64,000 nucleotides of DNA from Pseudanabaena sp. (GCA_003249035.1 QBMK01000001.1:230745-294744), one strand, 5' to 3'. Numbered from the stretch's first letter, positions 43,048 to 52,380 are shown. The notes: generated from the letters alone by a model not told the origin. Made by a program: numbers and translations.

Positions 43048-43974
43048 TTAACGAGTCGCTATTGTTTCTACTTTAGAAGCTTCCACTGCTACTACTGAGG
43101 TATTGGTAGAAGAGCTAGCGATCGCATTGTCATCTTCACCATTAGGTGTGGACAAATAAAGCACAACAAGTGGCAAAGCGCCAACAACAATACCTAACAA
43201 AGCTGGAACGTAAAATCCTGCATTAAAACTTAGGATCAACGCAAACATGAAATTGCCTGCATACATAATTGTTGGGAAAATAATTTGCTGACGATTTAGG
43301 ATGGGTTGATTATCCTTACCCCAAATTAAGGATGCAACGGTCATGAATAATGCACCAGTTCCGAACCAGCCAAAAAAGTTTTGGTAGGGCATTCCATAAA
43401 ACTCGCCTGCTTGATGCCATTCCCAGAAAGGATAGGGAGTTTGGCTCATCGCGGGATCAAGTACAAAGTCCCATGATGTCAACATCAAAGCTCCAAGTGC
43501 GATCGCGGCAATTCGATAGCCCCAACCTCTACCAAAGCGCATCAAAGTTGCAGATACTAGGAAAGCAGCAAAGCCCATATAGAACCATGACAAGGGAATT
43601 GTAAATGGAACTAAGTCAGCGATTTTGTAACCTAGTCCACTCAGATAAGCATAAGCACCAAAAGGAAACCCTGTACTAGTTCCTAATAATTCGCTACTTA
43701 GCGACAATCCGACCGCAGGAATGCAAAATGCAAGAGTACGCTTGAGCCCGATAGTATGCTTGCCGTAAAGAAATGCGGCGATCGCGCCAAAAATCATGTA
43801 GGATGCGCCGCCATTTTGCATTCCCCATGAAAAGACCTGCAAACCAGCCTCAGATAAGCTTTCAATAAACTCGGTATTTGGTAAAACTAAAATCAATCCT
43901 AATAGACCAAACACCATTGAAGCTAGGTGCATTCCTAAATTAATCCATTGTGCGGGGATCGCTCTCCTCATCAC
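43048..43974 (-). CDS. cruF: Carotenoid 1,2-hydratase CruF
   Basis: 308 residues, about eight membrane helices. The sequence carries the signature of the CruF/DUF422 carotenoid hydratases: 'SSELLGTSTGFPFGAYAY', 'PLSWFYMGFAAFL', 'LTSWDFVLDPAMSQTPYPFWEW' and 'GMPYQNFFGWFGTG'. CruF adds water at the psi end of gamma-carotene, leading to myxol. The enzyme CruG, which adds a sugar to myxol, is also in this window at 57041, though the two genes are adjacent in some other cyanobacteria. The C-terminal 35 residues are polar and variable. Confidence 0.88.
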   Translation of the reverse strand: MMRRAIPAQWINLGMHLASMVFGLLGLILVLPNTEFIESLSEAGLQVFSWGMQNGGASYMIFGAIAAFLYGKHTIGLKRTLAFCIPAVGLSLSSELLGTSTGFPFGAYAYLSGLGYKIADLVPFTIPLSWFYMGFAAFLVSATLMRFGRGWGYRIAAIALGALMLTSWDFVLDPAMSQTPYPFWEWHQAGEFYGMPYQNFFGWFGTGALFMTVASLIWGKDNQPILNRQQIIFPTIMYAGNFMFALILSFNAGFYVPALLGIVVGALPLVVLYLSTPNGEDDNAIASSSTNTSVVAVEASKVETIATR

Positions 43975-44235
43975 GCCATTTACTCCCAGAAATAGTTTAA
44001 ATTTACTTGTCTACAGCATTTTGCGCTGAAACCCTAACTAAGATTTTTGTTGCAAGTGCTGAATAGTAGCATTTGCAACAAAAATCTTGTGGCTTTCTTG
44101 ATCTCAAATCACTGTAAGTTTGAACTTTGCTTTAAGTAACTTAACAAAAGTATAAGCTAGCATACCATTCATTTTTGAGTTTGATGTTTACAGCACTTAA
44201 ACCCAGAAAGTAGCGAGGCTAAGCGCAACTACCTG

Positions 44236-44757
44236 CTAGATTGACTTTGCTACCCAAATAGCTAAAAGCAAAAGAGTAATTGCGATCGCAACCCACAAAA
44301 AATTATTTGAGCTATTAGTGTTTGGCTTCTCAAGCGAAACCTCACGAAATGGCTTTCGCTCAGTATCACTTAAACTTTTACTTCTAGGAATGGGTTTAGA
44401 TTGATAGGTGTCAGGTGACTGTATAACTGGAACCTCAGATACTACTCCTTCAAGTTTGCTCAGTTGAGGTGCTGTAAAAATCCCCAACATATAACGTGCT
44501 GACTTACGGACAGAGTTAACTGGGTGCTTTTTGAGACTCCGACATATAGCGATCGCCTCCTCAGTTTTACCAACTGCATCATAGGCATTGGCTAGCCATA
44601 TGAGAATTTCGGCGCCCAAAGTAGTTTCTAAAATAGCTAAAGTACGGGCTCGCTCTAGTAGTGCGAGCGTCTGATGATAGTTCCCATTCTCAAAGTTACT
44701 AACCCCTTCTTGATATAGCTGCGATGCTAGCTGTTCTGCACTGACTTCTTCGGACAT
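44236..44757 (-). CDS. TPR protein with C-terminal membrane anchor
   Basis: 173 residues. Residues about 8-100 are two to three TPR-type helical hairpins ('LYQEGVSNFENGNYHQTLALL', 'IWLANAYDAVGKTEEAIAICRSL'). A Ser/Pro-rich linker follows, then a single membrane helix at the very C-terminus (about 152-170, 'FLWVAIAITLLLLAIWVA'), making it a tail-anchored protein facing the cytoplasm. Similar proteins occur widely in cyanobacteria; function unknown. Alone on the minus strand. Confidence 0.75.
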   Translation of the reverse strand: MSEEVSAEQLASQLYQEGVSNFENGNYHQTLALLERARTLAILETTLGAEILIWLANAYDAVGKTEEAIAICRSLKKHPVNSVRKSARYMLGIFTAPQLSKLEGVVSEVPVIQSPDTYQSKPIPRSKSLSDTERKPFREVSLEKPNTNSSNNFLWVAIAITLLLLAIWVAKSI

Positions 44758-44798
44758 AAAATGATAATAGAAACTTCTAAAAAAGGCTGATAAAGTTA

Positions 44799-44900
44799 TA
44801 CCAATTCACGAAATTGTGACAACAATTTTGTGGATTTAAAACCAAACCCTGTAAGGGTTTTTAAAACTAAAAATGGCTACGCCATTTTTAGTTTTGGCAT
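44799..44900 (+). repeat. Family B double-hairpin element, copy 3
   Basis: Hairpin 1 at 44803-44836 ('aattcacgaaattgt' with its partner, wobbles only). Linker 'taaaaccaaaccctgtaagg'. Hairpin 2 at 44863-44895 ('aaaactaaaaatggc'). Compared with copy 2, hairpin 1 shows a paired change (AAGTGT/ACACTT to AATTGT/ACAATT). It begins 42 bp upstream of the TPR gene start. Confidence 0.85.
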
Positions 44901-45451
44901 TAAACATGAAAATAGAATGAAGCAAAGTATTGCAACAATAAGAGGTGAATGAGATAATCTTCTGAAATTAGCGATACCCCCTCTCTATTTTGACGATTTA
45001 TTCCTAACTTCTCGATTATTCATTCTATTGAGAAATATTAATCTCTTCTATCTCTTGGTTATTATAATATATCGCTCCCAATTGCTCAAATCCCTCACCC
45101 AGTCTATACCTGTTTTTAGAGATGCCCTTTAGTCAGATCCCACAACTTCCCAAACTTGTTTTGCAGCCAATGCCATCACCTCACTTGTTAACGAATAATG
45201 TCTTTTGTCCGTTCTAAGCTTTGAGTACTGGTTTTGCGAACATATAGCTTGAAATTTGGCGCTTGGAGTAAAAAACTCAGGGAAAGCATAGAATTTAGAT
45301 GTAACAAACTGAGAATTAAGCGATGTCTAAGCCGAGTGCAACCTAACAACGAACAGCAATCATATACTTCGGCGAGACAATGCAACATTATCTGAGATTG
45401 GTGGAAGAAAAAACACATAGAGATTTATTGGTGTATATCTAACCGTTACTA
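44901..45451. other. Gene-poor stretch, possible decayed gene
   Basis: About 550 bp without a convincing gene. The only sizeable ORF (45188-45418, minus) has no recognisable family and no good start. Its end reads 'SLERTKDIIR', followed by a short in-frame-like 'MALAAKQVWEVVGSD' segment in another frame, which may be a remnant of a lost gene. No RNA gene is seen. Confidence 0.4.
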
Positions 45452-45523
45452 ACAGCGATCGCCACATCAATCCTCAAAACATCGCGATCGACTCTTCCCA
45501 AAAATCAAACAGAGATCGCCACT
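45452..45523 (-). repeat. Family C spacer repeat, inverted and decayed
   Basis: On the minus strand it reads as the toxin-antitoxin spacer repeat: a 'gcgatctctgtttgattttt' block, a central 'cgatcgcga' HIP1-like core, then 'ggcgatcgctg'. Four direct copies lie at 54-56 kb. This suggests the gene-poor stretch beside it once held similar accessory genes. Confidence 0.6.
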
Positions 45524-45619
45524 CAAGACCATTTGTGGATCTTATATTTCTGTTTCAATTCTGCCTTTTTATGAAACAAAGCCATGTGATAGCCTTAAAA
45601 TCTCTGTCAAATAAATCTT

Positions 45620-45811
45620 ATGCAAACAATTCGTTGGCTTCGTGTGATTCTATCCACCGTTTTTATCTTGCTTGGTTTAGTTTTCGGCACATATTTCTAT
45701 ATCAAAGAACATCCACCTGCGATCGTGCTTGAAGAGAGCGCTGTCGATCTCTTCAAGCACGATCGTTCGAGCGAAGTTATTGCATTGAAAGATTTTAGGT
45801 GTCTCGAATAG
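45620..45811 (+). CDS. Possible small membrane protein, 63 aa
   Basis: A short ORF with one clear membrane helix ('VILSTVFILLGLVFGTYFYI') and a polar tail. Not recognised. The tail is partly encoded by a perfect 18-bp palindrome (45720-45737 with 45748-45765), so the ORF may be a remnant ended by a hairpin. A plausible ATG with no strong ribosome-binding site. Low certainty. Confidence 0.35.
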   Translation: MQTIRWLRVILSTVFILLGLVFGTYFYIKEHPPAIVLEESAVDLFKHDRSSEVIALKDFRCLE

Positions 45812-46018
45812 CAATCATCTGTGATTTTTTAATAAAGTTCTCTGCTCGCCAAGGATCTGGATAGCGAACGCAATCACAAGTCCCCAATACTTACCTCACC
45901 GCCGCAACCTTAAAAAGCCTAGATACTAAAATTGCTTTTTTTGTGATTGGTGTTATGTTGTAAGCTGTTTTTTTGATTGGTTGCTGTAAAAGTTACTTAC
46001 TTAGAAGGCGGTTCAATA

Positions 46019-46459
46019 ATGAAAAATGCCGAGTTAGAAAAATTAATAAGACAATCGACCCAGTTACAGAAAATGCTTTTTCGGGGAATTGCTGTTTTTT
46101 TATGGTTTGGTGCTGTGTCTGTTGGCTTGTTAGCTTTGTTGGCGCCATTTAAATCAGGAGAAGTAGCAGCGCGTATATTTGTGATTGGATTTGGCGTTTT
46201 GTTAGTCGTTGTTGGCATATATTGCTGGTATTTGAGCCAAGCCATACCTGAAAAAGTGATTCGACTCATTAACGATCATCCTCACGACATAGCAGAAGCC
46301 TATCGTTTCCAAATCAGAAAAAACGAGAAAGTTTCACATGTGGTTTACCTTATGACAAACACAAATAAGAAAGTAGGAATAAATGTTACAAGTCAGAAGG
46401 TTGCAGAGCGAATGCTTTTACTCATCCAAAAAGAATTACCTCATGTTGACATTCGCTAG
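46019..46459 (+). CDS. Hypothetical two-helix membrane protein
   Basis: 146 residues from the ATG at 46019, preceded by 'aaggcgg'; the track's TTG start is 14 codons earlier. Two membrane helices (about 22-45 and 52-76) separate a short helical N-terminus ('LEKLIRQSTQLQKML') from a cytoplasmic C-terminal domain with 'AYRFQIRKNEKVSHVVYLMTN' and 'RMLLLIQKELPHV'. Family not recognised. No clear partner in the flanking DNA. Confidence 0.6.
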   Translation: MKNAELEKLIRQSTQLQKMLFRGIAVFLWFGAVSVGLLALLAPFKSGEVAARIFVIGFGVLLVVVGIYCWYLSQAIPEKVIRLINDHPHDIAEAYRFQIRKNEKVSHVVYLMTNTNKKVGINVTSQKVAERMLLLIQKELPHVDIR

Positions 46460-46523
46460 TATTTATTGTTGGTAGTCCTAAACAAGTAAGAAGAAAAGAT
46501 CAGGACTTTTTTCCTCATGGGAA

Positions 46524-46682
46524 ATGGTTCCAATAGATTTTGCAGATTCAGCCAGTATTTTGGAAAACCATAAAATAAAAGCGAAATATTGCATATCAAA
46601 TTGCACTGAAATCCATATAGACTATGATATTGCTCCTAATAAAGGCTACAGCAAAGGATATATGCTTTCTGCTTTTGGTTAA
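46524..46682 (+). CDS. Possible 52-aa ORF
   Basis: A short ORF too small for the track, reading 'MVPIDFADSASILENHKI' at its start and ending 'GYSKGYMLSAFG'. No ribosome-binding site of note and no recognised family. Composition is protein-like, so it may be the end of a decayed gene. The remainder of 46460-46733 holds nothing recognisable. Confidence 0.25.
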   Translation: MVPIDFADSASILENHKIKAKYCISNCTEIHIDYDIAPNKGYSKGYMLSAFG

Positions 46683-46733
46683 AGTGTAAGTCATCGCCCA
46701 AAAATTGAAACTTAAGTCTAGTTGTTAGTCCAT

Positions 46734-47483
46734 ATGTTACAAGCATCCAATATAACCGTTGAGTTTCGAGATGTAAATTTTCAGGTAAATCATCGGCAAC
46801 TCCTGTCCCAGTTGAATCTGACTATTTATGCAGGAGAGTCACTCGTCCTGCTTGGGCGAAGCGGCAGCGGAAAAACGACGACTTTAAAGTTAATTAATCG
46901 GCTACTTATACCGACATCGGGACAGGTCTTAGTTAGCGATCGCCTGACAACAAGTTGGGATGCGATCAAGCTGCGAAGAAATATTGGCTATGTCATCCAA
47001 GAAATAGGCTTATTTCCGCATTTTAATGTTAGACAAAATATTGGGCTAGTTCCATCTTTGCAAAAGAGGTCAAGGCACCAAATAGAAACAAGAGTTTATG
47101 AAATGCTGGGCTTGGTGGGATTAGAACCAGAAGTCTTCTCACAAAGATATCCCCATCAACTATCGGGTGGGCAACGTCAACGTGTCGGCGTGGCGAGAGC
47201 TTTAGCCTCTGATCCACCAATCCTATTGATGGATGAACCCTTTGGAGCGCTCGATCCGATTACCAGACTAGAATTGCAACAGCAATTTCGATATTTGCAA
47301 AGAAAGCTTGGTAAAACGGTTGTTTTTGTGACCCATGACATTCAAGAAGCTTTTTTTCTGGGTAATCGTATTGGCTTAATGGATAAAGGTGAACTAGTTG
47401 TATTAGGAACGAAAGAGGAATTTCTGCGCTCTTCCCATCCCGAAGCGCAAGCATTCATAGCTTGTTTGCGTCAATTGGAATAG
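46734..47483 (+). CDS. OpuC/ProV-type ABC transporter ATPase
   Basis: 249 residues from ATG 46734. Complete ABC ATPase: Walker A 'LLGRSGSGKTTTLKLINRLL', Q-loop 'GYVIQEIGLFPHF', signature 'LSGGQRQRVGVARALA', Walker B 'ILLMDEPFGALDP' and H-loop 'VVFVTHDIQEA'. The subclass is that of glycine-betaine/choline/carnitine import (ProV/OpuCA-like), but it ends soon after the ATPase and lacks the C-terminal CBS pair of full-length OpuCA. The fused permease-binding protein follows 89 bp downstream. Imports compatible solutes for osmotic protection (family knowledge). Confidence 0.9.
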   Translation: MLQASNITVEFRDVNFQVNHRQLLSQLNLTIYAGESLVLLGRSGSGKTTTLKLINRLLIPTSGQVLVSDRLTTSWDAIKLRRNIGYVIQEIGLFPHFNVRQNIGLVPSLQKRSRHQIETRVYEMLGLVGLEPEVFSQRYPHQLSGGQRQRVGVARALASDPPILLMDEPFGALDPITRLELQQQFRYLQRKLGKTVVFVTHDIQEAFFLGNRIGLMDKGELVVLGTKEEFLRSSHPEAQAFIACLRQLE

Positions 47484-47572
47484 TTTTATGATGTGCTTCT
47501 GCGCGTCACATCATAACTTCTTTAGGAATAGTTCTGGAATGAGTATTTGTCGATTAATTGGAGGAGATTATT

Positions 47573-49114
47573 TTGTTTTTTAGCTTTCTAAACGAATATA
47601 GCGCAGAAATTTTGCTCCGTAGTGGCGAACATTTAATCTTAGTGGGTATTGCCATGACTGTCGCAATTGCGATCGGGATTCCCTTAGGCATTCTCATTAC
47701 AAGGCATCCTAAATTTGTAGCACCAATTCTCGGAATTGCTAACGCTTTACAAACTATTCCTAGCTTAGCAATCTTTGGCTTTTTGATTTCCGTGCCATTT
47801 TTAGGAGGTATCGGCAAAATCCCTGCAATCGTGGCTCTAACTCTTTATGCCCTACTTCCACTGATTCGCAATACCTACATTGGCATCCAAAGCATCGATC
47901 CCGCTATTCGCGAAGCAGGACGCGGAATGGGAATGACAGACTGGCAATTACTGACTCAGGTAGAACTGCCTCTAGCATCAGGAGTAATTTTGGCAGGTAT
48001 TCGCGTTGCTACAGTGATTTCCGTGGGCATTGCGACAATCGCAGCAGCGATCGGAGGCGGTGGCTTGGGTGTATTTATCTTTCGGGGCATTTCCACAGTT
48101 AATAATCAACTAATCCTAGCAGGAGCAATTCCCGCTGCGATTATTGCTCTATGTGCAGATTTTGGGCTGGGATTATTAGAAAAGAGATTGACTCAGCAAC
48201 CCATCCAAAAGCCAATATTGAACAAGCGACAACTCGCAATTGTGGGAGGTCTTGCTGCTGCGATGATGATTACTATAATTACCTTCTTACTACAACAGAA
48301 CCCTCAAACAATTGTGATTGGGTCTAAAAATTTTACTGAGCAGGTGATTTTAGGAGAATTATTAGCTCAACAAATTGAAACTCATACAAAACTAAGAGTC
48401 GATCGCCGTTTTAATTTAGGTGGAACATTTATTTGCCATGAAGCCCTAAAAGCTGGACAAATCTCTGGCTATGTTGAATATACGGGTACAGCATATACGG
48501 CGGTGTTAAAGCAAAACCCAATCAGCGATCGGCAAATTGTATATGACCAAGTGAAGGCGACTTATGCAAAAGACTTTAATTTGGAAGTCATGCCATCTCT
48601 AGGATTTAATAATACTTTCGCGATCGCAATTCGAGGTGAGGATGCAAGGAGATTAAATATTAAGACTATTTCACAAGCATCTCAATATACTTCTCAATGG
48701 CAAGCTGGCTTTGGCTATGAATTTCTAGAAAGAGCTGACGGTTATGCTGGTTTAGCCAAAACCTATAACTTGAAATTTACGAAGCCACCTCAACAAATGG
48801 AGTTAGGGCTTATGTATCAAGCTCTAGCAAAAAAGAATGTTGACTTGATAGCGGGTAATTCGACAGATGGGTTAATTCCTATTTTAGATTTATTTATTTT
48901 GGAAGATGATAAAAACTATTTCCCTCCCTATCAAGCCGTTCCTATTTTTAATCAAGCAATTTTGCAGAAACACCCAGAGGTTCGAGAATCTATCAAACAG
49001 TTAGCGGGTTTGATTTCTAATGAAGACATGCAAAAAATGAACTATCAAGTGGATAACCAATCACGTTCTGCGGAAGTAGTTGTCAGAGAATGGCTTAAGT
49101 CTAAAGAATTATAG
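47573..49114 (+). CDS. OpuC-type permease fused to osmolyte-binding protein
   Basis: 514 residues from a TTG at 47573, chosen because GGAGGAG lies 6 nt upstream; the track start (TTG 47558) would put that site inside the gene. Residues 1-220 form the permease (six helices; 'IREAGRGMGMTDWQLLTQVELPLASG' EAA loop). Residues about 245-514 are a substrate-binding domain of the glycine betaine/choline type ('VIGSKNFTEQVILGELLAQQ', 'EYTGTAYTAVL', 'DLIAGNSTDGLI'). The fusion occurs in other bacteria and ties the binding protein to the membrane. Works with the upstream ATPase. Confidence 0.93.
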   Translation: MFFSFLNEYSAEILLRSGEHLILVGIAMTVAIAIGIPLGILITRHPKFVAPILGIANALQTIPSLAIFGFLISVPFLGGIGKIPAIVALTLYALLPLIRNTYIGIQSIDPAIREAGRGMGMTDWQLLTQVELPLASGVILAGIRVATVISVGIATIAAAIGGGGLGVFIFRGISTVNNQLILAGAIPAAIIALCADFGLGLLEKRLTQQPIQKPILNKRQLAIVGGLAAAMMITIITFLLQQNPQTIVIGSKNFTEQVILGELLAQQIETHTKLRVDRRFNLGGTFICHEALKAGQISGYVEYTGTAYTAVLKQNPISDRQIVYDQVKATYAKDFNLEVMPSLGFNNTFAIAIRGEDARRLNIKTISQASQYTSQWQAGFGYEFLERADGYAGLAKTYNLKFTKPPQQMELGLMYQALAKKNVDLIAGNSTDGLIPILDLFILEDDKNYFPPYQAVPIFNQAILQKHPEVRESIKQLAGLISNEDMQKMNYQVDNQSRSAEVVVREWLKSKEL

Positions 49115-49139
49115 AAATAGGTTGGAGAGTTCCATAAGA

Positions 49140-49895
49140 CTAACTCAAATATGCGATCGCACATAAACTTAGCGCCTCAGTCCACTCGACGATCGCACCA
49201 TAGGTATCACCAGTTTGTCCACCGAGTTTACGGTTGAGCCAAGCACCAATGAGCCAAGACAAACTAAATCCAATTACCGTTAAACCAATTCCCAGATAAA
49301 TTGAGTTGTAAAAATACGCGATCGCTATATTTACAGCCGTTAATAAAATCGCGACTAGCAACACTTGCCAATGATGCAAATCCTCTTGATGAAATTTGCC
49401 CTTGCCGATCGCTTTGAGATAGGGATAAGCCATAATTGCGCGTAATTGTCCCCACCTTGCCCAAGCCCAAACGCTAGTTAAAATCCAAAATCTCTGATCC
49501 TTAATTGCGGCGAGAGCAACTACTTTTAATAACAAAATCGTGATTCCTGCGATCGCGCCAAATGCACCAGTATTACTATCTGCCATCACCTCAAGGCGAC
49601 GACTAGGATCGGTGACGGCAAGTCCATCAGCAGTATCCATCGCGCCATCGAGATGTAAACCGCCTGTAATTAGTAATCCTAATAAAATTGTGAGCAGCGA
49701 TCGCAGATATATAAATTCTGGTGCAGGTTTAATTAGTCCTAGCCCCAAGTCGAGAGAGGCGATTGCAATGCCGATGAAAATGCCGATCAGTGGTGCATAG
49801 AGAGCAATTCCTCTGAAATCCAACATTCCCTTTGGACGTAAAGGCAAACAAGTATAAAAAATTAGCGCGGCCTGAAATTTTCGCCAATGCTGCAT
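49140..49895 (-). CDS. cobS: Adenosylcobinamide-GDP ribazoletransferase
   Basis: 251 residues, about six to seven membrane helices. CobS joins adenosylcobinamide-GDP and alpha-ribazole, the last step of cobalamin (or pseudocobalamin) assembly, in the membrane. Motifs: 'FQAALIFYTCLPL', 'GGLHLDGAMDTADGLAV', 'EVMADSNTGAFGAIAG' and 'GGQTGDTYGA'. Length and topology agree with the family. No other cobalamin gene is adjacent. Convergent with the transporter. Confidence 0.95.
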   Translation of the reverse strand: MQHWRKFQAALIFYTCLPLRPKGMLDFRGIALYAPLIGIFIGIAIASLDLGLGLIKPAPEFIYLRSLLTILLGLLITGGLHLDGAMDTADGLAVTDPSRRLEVMADSNTGAFGAIAGITILLLKVVALAAIKDQRFWILTSVWAWARWGQLRAIMAYPYLKAIGKGKFHQEDLHHWQVLLVAILLTAVNIAIAYFYNSIYLGIGLTVIGFSLSWLIGAWLNRKLGGQTGDTYGAIVEWTEALSLCAIAYLS

Positions 49896-50055
49896 TTGAG
49901 AGAACCCATAAATTTAGAGGGGACATAAAGTAACGTTTCTAATTTATGGGCTTTATGTGTCTTAGGTACGAAAAAACGGGAAATTTGGCTTGAAGAAAGC
50001 TAGATTAGTTAGGATAGAGAAAATATTTTTATATAAAAAAGTTTGCATAGATAGC

Positions 50056-51330
50056 ATGATAAAACAGCGTCGTATTTGGTCTTGGCTCGTAATTAGTTTA
50101 GTAGCGATCGCCGTGCAGTTTTTCTGGATTGGTGGCGCAAATGCTGCGGTGACAGACTATTTACAAGAGCAAAAATTTCTGACTAATGTGTGGCAAATCG
50201 TCAACCGTTCTTACGTAGACGCTGATTTTAATCATCAAAACTGGTACAAAGTGCGCCGCCAGTTTATAAACCGTAAGTTTAATAGTCGAGAAGACACCTA
50301 TACGGCGATTAGGGAAATGCTAGCAACCTTGGACGATCCTTTCACAAGGTTTCTGGAGCCTGACAAATTTAGAAGTATGCAAACCAGCACATCAGGCGAA
50401 TTAACGGGTGTAGGGCTGCAAATCGCCATGGATGAACCTGATAGTAATGTCACAGTGATTTCGCCGATCGAAGGCTCGCCTGCGGATATAGCGGGTGTGC
50501 GATCGCGCGATCGTATTGTTGCGATCGATAATATTCCGACTAAGGGCTTGAGCCTTGATGAATGTGCGACCAGAATGCGTGGCAAGATTGGCTCTGAGGT
50601 CAAACTGAGTCTAGAAAGGGCTTTGGCTGATGGTAAGGGTTTAGAAAAACTAGATGTACTGATTAAACGCGATCGCATTGCGGTTACACCAATCATCGCC
50701 AAGCTCAATCAAGAAGCAAATCATAAAGTCGGCTATATCCGCTTAAATCAGTTCAATGGTAATGCCTCAGCAGATATGGAAAAGACGCTGAAGAAGTTTG
50801 AAGCTGAAGGTGCGGATCGTTATGTTCTTGATTTGCGTGGGAACCCTGGTGGGTTATTTGATGCGGGTTTACAGATTGCGCGGATGTGGATTCCTGAAGG
50901 AACTGTGGTTTATACCGTTGATCGGCATGGAGTACAGGAGAGTTTTGAAGCAAAAGGCGATGCGATTACGTCTGATCCCTTAGCTGTACTGACTGACGGA
51001 GGCAGCGCCAGTGCTAGCGAGATTCTTGCTGGTGCATTGCAAGAGAACGATCGCGCTCAGCTTGTTGGAACCAAGACCTATGGTAAGGGATTAATTCAAT
51101 CTCTATATGAATTGGAAGATGGCGCAGGTTTGGCGGTGACGATCGCTAAATACGAGACTCCATTGCATCACAATATCCATAAGCGAGGCATTATTCCGAA
51201 TGTGGAAGTTGCACTGACAGAGCCAATTACTCGTAAACAGCTCGGCACAAATGAAGATCCGCAATATGTAGCAGCTTTATCAGTTCTAAATGGAACTTAT
51301 CAGAATGTAATTGCGAAGTCTACTAATTAA
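50056..51330 (+). CDS. ctpA: Carboxyl-terminal processing protease
   Basis: 424 residues from ATG 50056; the TTG at 49990 adds 22 residues before a good signal peptide ('SWLVISLVAIAVQFFW', cleavage near 'ANA'). A PDZ domain (about 95-180; 'GELTGVGLQIAM') precedes the S41 peptidase domain with catalytic Ser in 'DGGSASASEILAGALQ' and Lys in 'GTKTYGKGLIQS'. CtpA trims the C-terminus of the photosystem II D1 protein in the thylakoid lumen, needed for the oxygen-evolving cluster. Cyanobacteria have several paralogues (CtpA, B, C), so the exact one is not certain. Confidence 0.9.
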   Translation: MIKQRRIWSWLVISLVAIAVQFFWIGGANAAVTDYLQEQKFLTNVWQIVNRSYVDADFNHQNWYKVRRQFINRKFNSREDTYTAIREMLATLDDPFTRFLEPDKFRSMQTSTSGELTGVGLQIAMDEPDSNVTVISPIEGSPADIAGVRSRDRIVAIDNIPTKGLSLDECATRMRGKIGSEVKLSLERALADGKGLEKLDVLIKRDRIAVTPIIAKLNQEANHKVGYIRLNQFNGNASADMEKTLKKFEAEGADRYVLDLRGNPGGLFDAGLQIARMWIPEGTVVYTVDRHGVQESFEAKGDAITSDPLAVLTDGGSASASEILAGALQENDRAQLVGTKTYGKGLIQSLYELEDGAGLAVTIAKYETPLHHNIHKRGIIPNVEVALTEPITRKQLGTNEDPQYVAALSVLNGTYQNVIAKSTN

Positions 51331-51430
51331 CCCCCTTCAATTCCCCCTTGCAAAGGGGGAAGACCAGCAATCTTTAATTTAAATCTAGTTCCCTCCCCTT
51401 TGCAAGGGGAGAGATAGAGAGGGGTTCTAA
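51331..51430. repeat. Inverted repeat of CCCCCTTGCAAAGGGGG type
   Basis: 'acccccttcaattccccctt' region on the left and an 'aggggagagatagagagggg' region on the right pair loosely, each containing its own 'cccctttgcaagggg'-type hairpin. Similar in kind to the interior of the repeat at 33418. It fills the gap between the convergent ctpA and cysK genes and may terminate both. Confidence 0.7.
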
Positions 51431-52380
51431 CTCAGTGCCATCAATTCAGGATCTTGGAATAGAGGCGTACTTAAGTAACGTTCGCCAAAGCTAGGCTGAA
51501 TCATCACCACCATTTTGCCAGCATTCTCTGGACGCTTGGCAATCTGTACTGCTGCGTAAAGTGCAGCTCCACTGGAAATCCCTGACAGCAGCCCTTCCTC
51601 ACGCGCCAATCTGCGCCCAAAGGCGATCGCCTGATCATCAGTTACAGGAATAATCTCATCAATCAATTCTGTTTTTAAAACTTCAGGCACAAATCCCGCA
51701 CCGATGCCTTGAATTTTGTGAGGACCTGGGCGACTACCTGCTAAGACTTGGCTATTGGCTGGCTCGACTGCGATCGCCTTAAACGATGGTTTACGCGATT
51801 TAATCACTTCCGCAATCCCTGTAATTGTTCCACCAGTACCAACGCCCGAAATCAGAAAGTCAATCGTTCCATCGGTATCTTCCCAAATCTCTTCCGCTGT
51901 AGTCTCGCGATGGATCGCAGGATTAGAAGGATTGCGGAACTGTTGCAACATATAAGCATCGGGAGTGCTTTCGGTGATTTCCTTAGCGCGACGAATTGCG
52001 CCGCCCATACCTTCAGTTCCTGCCGTCAACTCAAGGGTGGCACCATAGGCGCGTAGCATTGATCTCCTTTCCATACTCATAGTTTCGGGCATGGTCAAAA
52101 TTAATTTATATCCCTTAGCGGCGGCGACCATCGCCAGCGCGATCCCTGTATTGCCCGAAGTTGGCTCCACTAAAATTGTCTTATGTGGCGAAATTAAGCC
52201 CTGCTCTTCGGCTTCTTGGATCATGTTTACACCGATACGATCCTTGACCGAAGCGGCGGGATTCATGCCCTCTAGTTTGACAATAATTCGCGCCACGCAT
52301 CCCTCAGCCTTGGGAATACGCTGCAATTCGACTAAGGGGGTATGTCCGACTAATTCGGTTATGTTGTTGGCGATTTTCAT
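51427..52380 (-). CDS. cysK: Cysteine synthase (O-acetylserine sulfhydrylase)
   Basis: 317 residues. A PLP enzyme converting O-acetylserine and sulfide to cysteine. The PLP lysine is in '[11 protein letters not shown]'; the phosphate-binding loop is '[16 protein letters not shown]'; '[15 protein letters not shown]' and '[11 protein letters not shown]' complete the active site. Length matches CysK rather than the shorter CysM. No partner gene is adjacent, and serine acetyltransferase is not in the window. Confidence 0.95.
   Translation of the reverse strand: MKIANNITELVGHTPLVELQRIPKAEGCVARIIVKLEGMNPAASVKDRIGVNMIQEAEEQGLISPHKTILVEPTSGNTGIALAMVAAAKGYKLILTMPETMSMERRSMLRAYGATLELTAGTEGMGGAIRRAKEITESTPDAYMLQQFRNPSNPAIHRETTAEEIWEDTDGTIDFLISGVGTGGTITGIAEVIKSRKPSFKAIAVEPANSQVLAGSRPGPHKIQGIGAGFVPEVLKTELIDEIIPVTDDQAIAFGRRLAREEGLLSGISSGAALYAAVQIAKRPENAGKMVVMIQPSFGERYLSTPLFQDPELMALS

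Noticed and set aside
45188-45418. 76-residue minus ORF in the gene-poor stretch
   Set aside because: No family, poor start and odd composition; kept only as a note in the regional entry.
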